Positions 13,501-23,777 of a DNA stretch of 64,000 nucleotides are shown here, piece after piece. The translations under genes and the position numbers were made by a program. The notes beneath the pieces are model-generated. The model was given only the letters and a program-made list of their open reading frames with translations. It was not told the DNA's origin and did not search any database. Where the stretch lies: positions 62,001-126,000 of the forward strand of contig NW_002476172.1 in assembly GCF_000189635.1 (NCBI RefSeq). The letters run 5' to 3'. Each line of letters begins with the position of its first letter. Position 1 is the stretch's first letter. The stretch comes from Tetrahymena thermophila SB210. Lineage: Eukaryota; Ciliophora; Oligohymenophorea; Hymenostomatida; Tetrahymenidae.

Positions 13501-14190
13501 TTTAGACAAAAACTAATAAATTCTTTTTAATTTCTTCCCTAAACCTGTGATTTCTGTTTAAAAAGAAGAATAAAATCTAACAAGAGCAGAGGTAGAAGAG
13601 TAATTAAAAGAAAGTAAAATAAAAGACTCTAAGTAGAATGCGAGAACTCATAGGATGAGTTATTACCAATAAAAAAAGCTAAATATAAGTATAAGAATAG
13701 CAGCAGTAGTACAAAAGGCTGCTAATAAATTTAAAAAACCTTTAATTTCTAAGGTAAATGAATACAACACACTTAACACTTACAATATGCTCTACACTGC
13801 ATATGAATAGCTTATTGCTGAAGGATAAAACAGCTAGTAAAATATTCACTTAATAAAATATTATTATTAAAATTTAATTTTTTTTTTAGGTTTAATAAAA
13901 AATTAATAGAACTACTTGGTGATGAATTGTCAAATATATTTGAGATCTCGACTATGTAAAATTTTATTATATCAAAAGTTTCTAAATCTTTTAATTTTAA
14001 TTTTAAAAGGTTGGCTAACAAAGGAAAAATAAGTTAAAAGTAGAACTTTACATAAATGATACATTAAAATAAGATTTAATAATAAATCGAGTTAGCAGAT
14101 TTAAATAACAAAAGAAATATTTTCTCTGAATAAATAACTTCCTTGCCTTCAACTGAAAGAAAATTAGGCCTTTATTAAAATCAATAATGA
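10553..14190 (+). CDS. Two-pass membrane protein with large Gln-rich tail, paralog A
   Basis: Nine exons: 10553-10708, 10766-10787, 11107-11294, 11356-11471, 11560-11836, 11917-12199, 12279-13836, 13890-13955, 14010-14190; total 948 aa, TGA stop. Seen in the translation: a short N-terminus with the motif FAKLDIFGSEVGLNYQKD, a hydrophobic segment at about 40-58, an ectodomain of about 265 residues with four cysteines conserved in the family (EPCTPEHW, LCPT, KCSNN, VCKSD) and several N-glycosylation sequons (NIT, NGT, NWT, NNT, NKT, NET), then a second hydrophobic segment SYIGGFAQIFILVTAIL near 330-347 followed by YNEYVYAISLANKIYDF. The remaining 600 residues are probably cytosolic: a variable Q/N/E-rich stretch, then the most conserved block (HGLGYQN to KLTCHKFFKTEQVLLLDK, charged and coiled-coil-like) and the terminal motif LPSTERKLG. 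The topology recalls two-pass ligand-gated channels, but no P2X or ASIC signature was found, so function is unknown. First of five tandem paralogs. Confidence 0.85.
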
Positions 14191-14880
14191 ATAATTAGAT
14201 CAGCTCTTATATAATAAAACTAAAAATAACAAATATTTACTATACGTTTAAAAGTTAAATTTAAAATATTTTTTAACTTTTTTGGAATCTTAATTAATAT
14301 TATAAAATAAAATAGTAAAAATTTATATTTACATACATATAATTTCATAAATTGCATGGATTTTAAAATGAAAAACCTTCTTTTTTAATATTTTTATTTC
14401 ATTAAAAAACTACTCTAAAAGTTATGTTACTTGATATTAATTAATTAATTTAAGTAAATTTAATTCTTTTATTTTATTTAATAATATCTATTAACTTACC
14501 AAAATATTATATTTATAAATATAAAAATAATAATAAATCTATCTATATTTTTTTAGGTTAAATTATCCTATACAAAATATAAAAAAATAAAACACATTAT
14601 TTATATTATTCAAATCTTTTTTATCACAAAAATTTTATTTTTTGGACAACTAATCTTTTTCATACAGTTTATTTTCAATTTTTATGATTTATTATCTTTG
14701 TTTTCCCTATTAACAAGATTAGAGTTAATATCTAAAAAATATATATACAATAAAATTTATTTTTAAATGAAATATTACATTTTCAACCAATAAATCAAAT
14801 AAAAAGCTATTAAATAAATTAAAAGAGTTATTTTGAATTAAATTTTTTTTTATGTTAAAACATACTACAATTAAAAAAAA
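14191..14880. other. 3' flank of copy A (duplicated block)
   Basis: AT-rich flank sharing recognisable segments with the 3' flanks of copies B (about 20570-20720) and C (about 27700-27890) and with an isolated copy at about 28530-28690. The clearest anchor is the TATCCTATACAAAATATA segment near 14568. No gene was seen. Confidence 0.5.
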
Positions 14881-14897
14881 TAAATTGTTTATATTAA

Positions 14898-14987
14898 GGA
14901 TGTAGTGTTAAGTTTGAGATATTAATACACTTTCCTAAACCTGAAGCTAATCTTGATGATGCACATTCATCACTAATTTTATTGTCG
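14898..14987 (-). pseudogene. Isolated LRR exon relic
   Basis: A 90-nt minus-strand copy of the LRR exon cassette described at 28951-34580. It still reads through in the cassette phase (including SRLASGLGKC and ISNLTLH) and keeps the acceptor side, but the donor that is GTAAAAACAG in intact cassettes is degenerate (AATATAAACA), so it cannot be spliced normally. Cassette intron sequence follows to about 15060. It is a remnant of an LRR gene that once lay between two membrane-protein copies. Confidence 0.75.
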
Positions 14988-15055
14988 CTTTTTAAATATT
15001 GAAAAAAATATATATAGTAAATTAGTTAGTTAGGAGTAAAAAATCAAGAAAGTAT

Positions 15056-15352
15056 ATGAAATATAATAATAATTACTCATTTAATGCTCTAAATCAAAGA
15101 TCAATAAACAACGATTAATACTTTCCTGCAGAAGTATAATAGAATACTAGTTTTATACTTGTGCCCTGGAACAATAGTGTTCAAGAAAACTTTAAGCATT
15201 AATTCAGCACTTCTGCCATACCTGCCATAAAACCCAGGTAATAAATTATAGCTACCTAGATTCTACCATACCTTCCATCAAACCCAGATAACCAGATGAT
15301 CCATCTATCATAAACCCCTGTTTAAAACATAAGTTTTAACATAGCAATCTGA
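15056..15352 (+). CDS. Orphan small ORF between copies A and B
   Basis: A 98-codon ORF in the ciliate code, from an ATG lying in LRR-cassette intron DNA to a TGA at 15350. Base composition from about 15077 to 15500 is richer in C and G than the surroundings and looks coding (for example ILVPWNNSVQENF and STSAIPAIKPR). A second frame that begins around 15270 repeats the theme as STIPSIKPRQPDD and stays open to 15603 with a highly basic stretch (NRKNDKIKKQEQERINLIKE). The two frames could be parts of one gene joined by an unseen intron, or a frameshifted fragment. This stretch is absent from the equivalent place beside copies B and C. Product unknown. Confidence 0.35.
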
Positions 15353-15603
15353 GTATCATAAAGACCTTTTTCTGGAAATGTAATAGGAAAAATGATAAAA
15401 TCAAGAAACAGGAGTAGGAGAGAATAAACTTAATTAAAGAGCTGAAAAGGACTATGGGAAAAACTAACTAAAGTAAAAGAAGAGATCAAAAGAAAAGATT
15501 AATAAATTTTGCTTAAAAATTTACTTTAAAATATTTTATTCTTATCAAAAAAAATTATAAATTTTTTATAAAAATTTATTGTAATTCTAATAATTAATTT
15601 TGA

Positions 15604-16699
15604 CTAATAAGCTCAATTAAAATTTCAAGAATGATAATAAATATTTATTTATTTATTTTATATAAATTGGTTTAAAAATTTCAAAATATTAAATAAAACC
15701 TAAAATAATTTTATTTAAGATTTAAAATTAAGTAAAATGAAATAATTTGAATTTAATGTTGAATTTGCAATTTTGAGTTATTTTTATTTTAATTAATTTT
15801 TACCAAATCAACATCCAATTAATTTTCAAATATCTTTTTATTTCTTAAGATAAATTGCAGTTCTTAAAATATTATTAAAAGTTTTAAAGATTATTTTTTG
15901 AAAGAAATTATTCCTTTAGATATACATGAGTTAATAATTTTTCATAGTATTTTTATTTTTTTCTAATTATTTCTATTTTAAATTAAGATTTATAAATATT
16001 GTTACTAAACTATTAAATTGATATTAAAAATGTTGCTATTAAGTAGCCTTTTATGAAGAAATCTTGACTTAATATTCAAGAATTTTCATATTATTTCTAT
16101 GCGAGCTTATACTTGATTAAATAATCATGTATTCTATTAAAGAATATTTTAAGGTTAATACTTTACATATACTATTTACAAGAAAAAAATAATTTAAAGC
16201 TAGATTGTTTTTTTTCTTTATATTTATATACTATTTTTTTTAAAAAGATTTCTGAAATTTTTATTTAATAAAATTAATGGTTAACTTTTGAATGATTGAT
16301 TTTGAATTATTTAAATTACACTTGATATTAAAGATATTTTTCTTTTTTGAAAAAGAAAGTAATCAATAAAAATATCAGACGCACTTAAGAAGTTAATCTA
16401 TTAAGAAACTTAAAAAATTTTAATTAAATTTGCTTGCGTGCATTGAAAAAAATACATTTATTTTGACAATAGGTTAAATTAATTATAGCCAATATTTTTA
16501 GTATTACCAAGAAGTATACAAAATTATCAAAAAAAATTGAACTTTACTAGACCTAATTATTATAAATTAAGCACATTTTTTCTGATTTATATTGAAAATA
16601 TTTCGTTTTACATAAATTAAGTATTTTTAAATATCATCCATTTAAATTATAATTTATAAATTAAGCTAAAAAATTATTAAATTATTGAAAGAAAAGTAA
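15604..16699. other. Upstream flank of copy B
   Basis: The duplicated flank, running from about 15531 and closely matching the flank upstream of copy C up to the start codon, apart from an insertion present only in C. It contains no gene and presumably includes the promoter of copy B. Confidence 0.55.
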
Positions 16700-19600
16700 A
16701 TGACAAATTATTTTACAAAAACGTTTGCAAAATTTGATATTTTTGGTTCTGAGGTTGGACTGAATTATTAAAAAGATAACATATTCAAGACAACATTTGG
16801 AGGATTTATGACTTTAGGTTTTTTTGCATTCTTAGGAGTTTTCTTTTGGAATAACGTAAGTTAAATATTTTCTTACTTTGAAACAAATCAAAATTTGATA
16901 TTATTTAAAAATTAGATTTTCTCCTTCCTGAACAAAGGTAAATGAATCAATATTGATTTTTGATTACTGTTTTTATTGTGGGTTTTTAGAGAGATCATTT
17001 AAGAGATAAATCAAACAAAATATAAACACGAAAAAGAAATCCAAAAAAACTAATATTAAGATTCTATATTATTATAAAATTCTGTGTTTTTAATGAAATT
17101 TCAAACAGTAAACTACGTTTGATTTGGGTGAAATAAACAGGAAAATATTAATTTTTTTCTAAGGTTACTACTGAAATTTAATTTAAATTTGATATATTTA
17201 AACTGAAAATTTGTTAGTAAATTTTGCGAATTTTTAATGATATTTTATTTGATTAGAAAACGTTTTTGCCACCACAAATAAGTAGTTCTATTCAGATCCA
17301 CCTGTAGTTGCTCTTAACCCAAGAAATTTTATGTTTGCTGTTTAAATCAACTAAGATGATTTCATTTAGAGTCCCTATCTGAATATCACTTTTGAAACAA
17401 GAGATTATGTCACATTTCCCAATGGAACAAAAACAAAAAGGCTTGTAATTAACAATTGCAATATTAATAAATACATATCAACTTTATATATCAAAACTAA
17501 TTAAAAAAGTATCCTACTTAACTAGAACCATGTACACCAGAGCATTGGTCTTAATTGCCTAAAAATGGATTTAATTGGACAGAGGCATTCTACTAAAATG
17601 GTCTATAACAATTTCTTTGTCCAACGTAATTTTTTTAGAATTACTAAAAAATAAGCTCTAAAAACAAAATAATAAATCAATTAATGAGTAACCTTCAAAT
17701 AATATAGAAAAGATTATGAATTTATGTTGGGAGGGACATACATTTCAGAAAACTTCTATCATTGGAAATTTTCTATCACTAAATGTTCAAACAAAACTCT
17801 TCCAAATGCTCTTTGGAAACCTGCTTGTAAGAGCGATTAACAATTTGAAGCGTATTTCAATAAGACTCAAAACATTAGATTTAAAATATATACTAGCAAT
17901 TTTGTTATTAATGCTTTGGAAAGCAAAAATTATGTAAATAGCTATGTTGAAGATTCTATCTTCTTTTTAATACAAAATAAAAATGTAATCAATTGATTTA
18001 TTTATTTCTTTCTTTGTTTATTTGTTTGAAAATAATCAAAATTAAAGAAATTTATTATGAATTATTAGTCATACATTACATCAGATATTTACTTTAGCGA
18101 AAATGTTATCCAAACTGATGAAAGTCTGCTACCTTTTCCTAGTATATTAAATGAAACTATTGTAAATTTTCAAGCAGGAAATTTTAGACCTTAATACACA
18201 TTTGGGTAGGTTGGAGATGTATTTGCAGATTTTTTTATCAGAAAAGATCCTTTTGTTTACAAAATAAATAGAAGTTTTCAAAAAATTAGCTAGATTATTT
18301 CTTACATTGGAGGATTCGCTCAGATTTTTATTTTAGTTACAGCTATTTTAGGTAAAAAATATTTTATAAAAACTAAAATAAAATAAAGAGAAGTTTTTAT
18401 GATTTATTAAAATAATTTTATTTAAAATAGTTAATTAGTACAATGAATATGTTTATGCAATATCATTGGCTAATAAGATTTATGACTTTTAATTTTCAAG
18501 CAATGAAGGAAAAAAGAGTAAATAAACTAAATATCTATCATAAAATAATGATAATCGCAAAAGCGACGGATAATATAAGCCAAGTTTTTTTGAAAGCCTC
18601 ACTAAAAAGAATTCTTTTGAGACGAAATCAAATCACAATTAGATTGCTCAAACAGACTAGCTTGATTTAGAAAAGTAAGTCATCAAAAAGGATGACTAAT
18701 AGGAAATGGAGATTAATATATCAAATAAAAACTAAAAAAAGATAATTAAAAGGGAAGATGATGGGTTGCTACCTTTCGATGAGTTGAAAGCAATTATACT
18801 ATAAAGAAAGCTATAAATTGAATAGTAATAGTAAAATTAATAGTAACAGAAATTATCTGCTTTGAATCAAAAAAAACAATTAATTAAAACCGAAGAAGAT
18901 ACTGTATAAGAGTAATAAGAGGTAACTATAAATTAAGTATAGATTATTGATAAGGATAAAGACTCTATAATTAAGAAAAGTGATGATATTTAACCTACAT
19001 CTGAACTTAGAATACACAACGAATAGTAAATGCCTGCACATAGAATAGAATCTAAAAATTTAATGAATGAAAGCATTCATCCTGAGAGTCCTTTGGAAAT
19101 TGAGAAAAGAGATTTATTTTCATTAAAAGAAATTAATACTAAAAATGAAGACAAAATAATAAATATTGAAAATACAAGACAAACTATCTAGTTAGATAAA
19201 AATGAGTTTAAAAGCAGCTTATAAGAATAGCCAAATAGCAATGTTAAATAAGTTTTAAAGATTTAAAATTTGAACTAAGATGTGAATTCTTGCGAAAATA
19301 TATTTACTTACAATTAAAACTCAAACACACCCAATAACAACTTAGCAAGAGATACCCCAAAATCTAAATTCTTTTCATAAAATAATATTCTTTTACATGG
19401 TCTTGGATATTAAAACTAAAAGTAATTCCTCTAAAAAGAGTTTGAATTTTTGCTCAAAAAACAGTCTACTCTTAAAATGACTTTTAAATACTTTTTATAT
19501 AAACTCACCTGCCATAAGTTTTTCAAGACCGAGTAAGTTTTACTATTAGATAAAGTCAATTAATAGATGAAAAAAGATTTGGATATATTTACGATCATCA

Positions 19601-20325
19601 ATAGAATAAAGGAAATTGAGAAATTTAAAAAGCTATTTTTAGACAAAAACTAATAAATTCTTTTTAATTTCTTCCCTAAACCTGTGATTTCCGTGTAAAA
19701 CGAAGAATAAAATCTAACAAGGGCAGATATAGAAGAGTAATTAAAAGAAAGTAAAATGAAAGACTCTTAATAGAATGTAAGAACTCAAAGGATGAGTTAA
19801 TACCAGTAAAAAAAGCTAAATATAAATATAAAAATAGCAGCAGTAGTACAAAAGGCTGCTAATAAATTTAAAAAACCTTTAATTTCTAAGGTAAATGAAT
19901 ACAACACACTTAACACTTACAATATGCTCTACACTGCATATGAATAGCTTATTGCTGAAGGATAAAACAGCAAGTAAAATATTCACTCAATAAATATTAT
20001 AATTAAAATTTCATTTGTTTTTTAGGTTTAATAAAAAATTAATAGAACTTCTTGGTGACGAGTTGTCAAATATATTTGAGATCTCGACAATGTAAATTTT
20101 TTTATCAAAAGTATCTCAATTAATTTTTTAAATTTTATATAAAGGTTGGCTAACAAAGGAAAAATAAGTTAAAAGTAGAATTTTACATAAATGATACATT
20201 AAAATAAGATTTAATAATAAATCGAGTTAGCAGATTTAAATAGTAAAAGAAATATTTTCTCTGAATAAATGACTTCCTTGCCTTCAACAGAAAGAAAATT
20301 AGGGTTTTATTAAAACTAATAATGA
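16700..20325 (+). CDS. Two-pass membrane protein, paralog B
   Basis: Same nine-exon structure as copy A; the first exons are 16700-16855, 16916-16937 and 17257-17444, and the last intron is 20092-20144 (53 nt, AG acceptor intact). The stop is TGA at 20323. The protein keeps the N-terminal DIFGSEVGLNYQKD motif, both hydrophobic segments, the four ectodomain cysteines, the tail block KLTCHKFFKTEQ and the terminal LPSTERKLG. Differences from A lie mostly in the Gln/Asn-rich part of the tail. No premature stop or splice-site loss was found, so this looks like a functional copy. Nucleotide similarity to A and C is high even within introns, which indicates recent duplication or gene conversion. Confidence 0.85.
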
Positions 20326-21440
20326 AAAAGTAGTTAAGAATTTATATAATAAAACTATTAGTAATAAATTTATTTTACATTTTTAAAGTTAAATTTAAAT
20401 AATTTAACTTTTTTTTGAATCTTGGTTAATTAATATTGTATATAAGAATAGTTAAAATTTATGATAACATACATAAACAAACTTACATAAATTGCATGGA
20501 TTTATAATTAAAAACCCTCTTTATAAAATTATTACAGTAATATATTAATTTACCAAAATTTCACAATTATTAATATAAAAACAAATCTTTCTATTTATAT
20601 CTTTGGTTAAGTTATCCAATACAAAATATAAAAAAAAAAACTTATTTTATATATTTCAAATATATTTTTATATTTATTTATCGTTTTTTCTCTACTTTTT
20701 TATCAGTCTAAACATTTTGATACCTTATTTTCTCAATTTATCCCAGGTAACATTGGTGAAGCACAAACCCAAGTAATTATCATTTAGTTCAATTTAAAAA
20801 TTTAAATGTAAAAAAATTATTTATTTTTGAAATTATAATAAATTAAATTATTAATTAATTATAATTCTATTTAAAAAAAAATATATATAAATCAGATTTT
20901 TTAATAAATAAATAAATAAAAAATATATTTCATTATAAGTGGCATGCAAACCATGAAATTTTTGAATGGCATTTTGCTATAATTAGGGATATTATAAATA
21001 TCCCTAAAATTACAGAGCTAAAACAGAAAAATCTACTAACAACATTATTTTTATAATATTAAAGAGCATTAACTACTAGATTTTTTTCAAATATGACTAA
21101 ATAATAACTGGCCATCTCTAATTCCTACTATATTTTTAATTATATGTTTTAAATACAAATATTAAGTTTAAATAGTGAATGTTAAATTAATTTTTCTGTG
21201 ATATCTCTTAATAAAACCAAATATGTAAATTAATATTTGATAATTAATTAATTATTATATTTATTTGTTCTTTTTATCCATTTATAATTAATTAATTAAA
21301 TTTCATAAATTGTTATTCAATATTTTTGATAAAAAAAATGATATAATAGAATAAAAAATATTATAAATTAGAAGAAGTAATTATTAATTTTTTTATTAAA
21401 ATCCTTTAAATTTATATAAATTAATAAAAAAAGTTTGTAA
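20326..21440. other. Flank of copy B with palindrome
   Basis: The first 400 bp are the 3' flank shared with copy C, ending with a TTTATCAGTCTAAA anchor near 20700. After that the DNA is AT-rich without genes. A perfect 11-bp inverted repeat (see 20983-21007) stands out. Confidence 0.5.
20983..21007. repeat. Perfect 11-bp inverted repeat, 3-nt loop
   Basis: TTAGGGATATT, three bases, then AATATCCCTAA. It contains GGG/CCC within very AT-rich DNA, so the hairpin is more stable than chance palindromes nearby. Function is unknown; it lies in an intergenic flank, not in a coding region. Confidence 0.7.
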
Positions 21441-21441
21441 G

Positions 21442-21483
21442 CTCTTCACTTTTATCTCATTAGGTTCTCCATATTGATCTGAG
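21442..21483 (+). pseudogene. Relic of short LRR-gene exon, inverted copy
   Basis: A 42-nt segment bounded by an AAG acceptor-like and a GAG/GT donor-like site. It matches, in opposite orientation, the 42-nt segment at 34823-34864 that precedes the first full LRR exon of the minus-strand gene. Read in cassette phase it gives SSLLSHQVLHIDL, the end of an LRR unit. No open gene connects it to the next relic at 22189. Confidence 0.55.
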
Positions 21484-22188
21484 GTATATTTAATTAAAAA
21501 ATATTGTTTTTATTTTAATTAAGATTTTTTGTATATTTAATTTTCAATTTATTTTAATATAATAATTTTTATAAAAGAAATCATCATCATTATTTAATGA
21601 TTTTTGTTAAAACTAAAATTTTTTAGCCATCTTAGCTTAATTTTCATTTAAATTTTTAATTATTTATTTATTTATTATTCATTTTTTATTATTTGATATT
21701 TTTTCTTAATTTTTTGCTATTAAAACTTACACTTAATAAAAGCTATTTATTTGTTTTACATTGTAATATTTTTAATTATAAAAGTTAATTTAAAACATTA
21801 TAGATCTTTTTATTTATTTAATTTGTTTTCCTTATTCTTTTTATTATGATTTCTTATTTTTTCATTCTTTGTTAGTTTTATTAATTAATCTTATTATTTC
21901 ATATTTTTTCTTCATTTTTTCCTCCTATTAGCTAGATAGAATGAAATACCTATTTAATTTATATCTTAATAACATTATAAATAAAGCTAATTTTTAGAAA
22001 GCATAACATAACTTTTTATTTTGAAAAAAATAAATTTTTAAAACCTAGGATGGAAAATTATTCATAAAAAATATTTAAAATTTTAATTTTATAAAATGTA
22101 AAAACTGGTATATAAAACTCGCTTTTTGTAAATTTGTATGGTAACCTACTCTATTTAATGATATATTTTTTCTTCAATATTTAAAAAG
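21484..22188. other. Degenerate LRR intron-like DNA
   Basis: Low-complexity T-rich DNA. Its composition and words such as ATTATTTGATATTTTTTCTT match the complement of cassette introns at 29-34 kb, so it is most likely decayed LRR gene sequence in + orientation. No intact exon was found in it. Confidence 0.45.
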
Positions 22189-22278
22189 TTTCAATTAAAT
22201 TGGTGCAAAGGGTGCATCAGGCTTAGCTTCTGCTTTAGAAAATTGCGAGAATCTCTCAAATTTGACACTTAACCTTGA
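22189..22278 (+). pseudogene. LRR exon relic in + orientation
   Basis: A 90-nt cassette exon with intact acceptor (TTTAAAAAG) and donor (GTAAAAACAG), open in the normal phase and reading IGAKGASGLASALENC followed by LSNLTLNL. It is followed by cassette intron DNA to about 22530 and then by the first few bases of another exon (AATTCAATTGGTG) that is cut off where the duplicated flank of copy C begins, near 22550. An isolated fragment of an LRR gene oriented opposite to the array at 29-34 kb. Confidence 0.75.
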
Positions 22279-22559
22279 GTAAAAACAGTTTATTTGTTTT
22301 GGATTGTGATATTTTTAATTATAAAAACTAATTAAAAACAATAAAACTCTTTTTTCTTTTTCTTTTTATTGTGCTTACTTTTTTTGTTAATTTAGCTCAT
22401 CATTTTATTTTCAACTTTTACTTTTATTATTAATTAATTAATTAATCTTATTATTTCATATTATTTCTTCATTTTTTCCTTCCAATTAACAATTTAATGA
22501 TATAATTTGTCTTCAATATTTAAAAAGTGAAAATTCAATTGGTGTTTAATTTAGTTAGA

Positions 22560-23441
22560 GGGAAAAAATGAAAGAATTTTATTCTTATCAAAAAACATAA
22601 TTAATTTTAATTAATAAACTGAACTAAAATTTCAGGAATGATAGTAGATATTTATTTATTTATTTATTTTATATAAATAGGTTTAAAAATTCAAAAAAAT
22701 TAGAATATTAAATAAAACCTAAAATAATTTTATTTAAGCATTAAAATTAAGTGTAAAGTGAAATAATTTGAATTTAATGTTGACTTTGCATTATTTTTAT
22801 TTTAATTAATTTTTACCAAATCAACAACATCTAATTAATATTCAAATCTCTTTTTATTTCTTAAACTAAATTGTAGTTCTTAAAAATATTTATTGAAAAT
22901 TTTTTCAAAGACATTTTTTCCTTTAAATATACATGAATTAATAGTTGTTGATCGTATTTTTATTTTTTTCTAAGTATTTCTATTTTAAATTAAGATTTAT
23001 AAATATAGTTATTAAGCTATTAAAATGTTGTTAAAAATGTTGCTATAAAGTAGCCTTTTATGAAGAAATCTTGACTTAATATTTAAAAATATTCATGTTA
23101 TTACTATGCGAGCTTACTCTTGATTAAATAATCATGCATTCTATAAGAATATTTTAAGGTTAATACTTTGCATTTACTATTTACTAGAAAAAATTAATTA
23201 AAGCTAGAATGTTTTTTTTCTTTTTATTTATATCCTATTTTTTTGATAAGATTTCTGAAATTATTATTTAATAAATTGAATGCTAATTTTTGAATGATTG
23301 GTTTTGAATTAGATATTTTTCTTATTTGAAAAAGAAAATATCAGACGGATTAACGAAGATATTCTATTAAGAAGTTAAAAAAATTTTAATTAGATTTTCT
23401 TGCATATTTTAAAAAAAATACACAATAGGATAAATTAATTA
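22560..23441. other. Upstream flank of copy C
   Basis: The duplicated 5' flank, aligning by eye with 15531-16500 upstream of copy B. No gene. Its left edge interrupts an LRR cassette. Confidence 0.55.
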
Positions 23442-23565
23442 CCTTAAATCCTCATTAATTCTCACCAGCCACCCCAAAACTTTAGGAGTACTATATGGTG
23501 AATAAATATTCAGAAAATATGGTGAAAATTTATGTTTACTGGTGATAATTTATGAGGATTTACGG
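23442..23565. mobile_element. MITE-like element with 27-bp terminal inverted repeats
   Basis: The left end CC.TAAATCCTCAT.AATT.TCACCAG matches the reverse complement of the right end at 24 of 27 positions. The element is flanked by TA on both sides and is 124 bp long. The homologous flank of copy B (AATTAATTATAGCCAATATT) is continuous without it, giving an empty-site comparison. A TA duplication and short length without an ORF fit a non-autonomous Tc1/mariner-type MITE; the superfamily is inferred from the TA only. Confidence 0.75.
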
Positions 23566-23777
23566 TATATCCAATATTTTTAGTATTACCAAGAAGTATA
23601 CAAAATTATCAAAAAAAACTGAACTTAACTAGATCTAATTATTTTAAATTAAGTAGATTTTTTCTGGTTTATATTGATAATATTTCTTCTTACATATTAT
23701 TATTAAGTATTTTTAAATACTATCCATTTAAATTATAATTTATAAAAAAAATAATTAAACTATTAAAAGAAAAGTAA

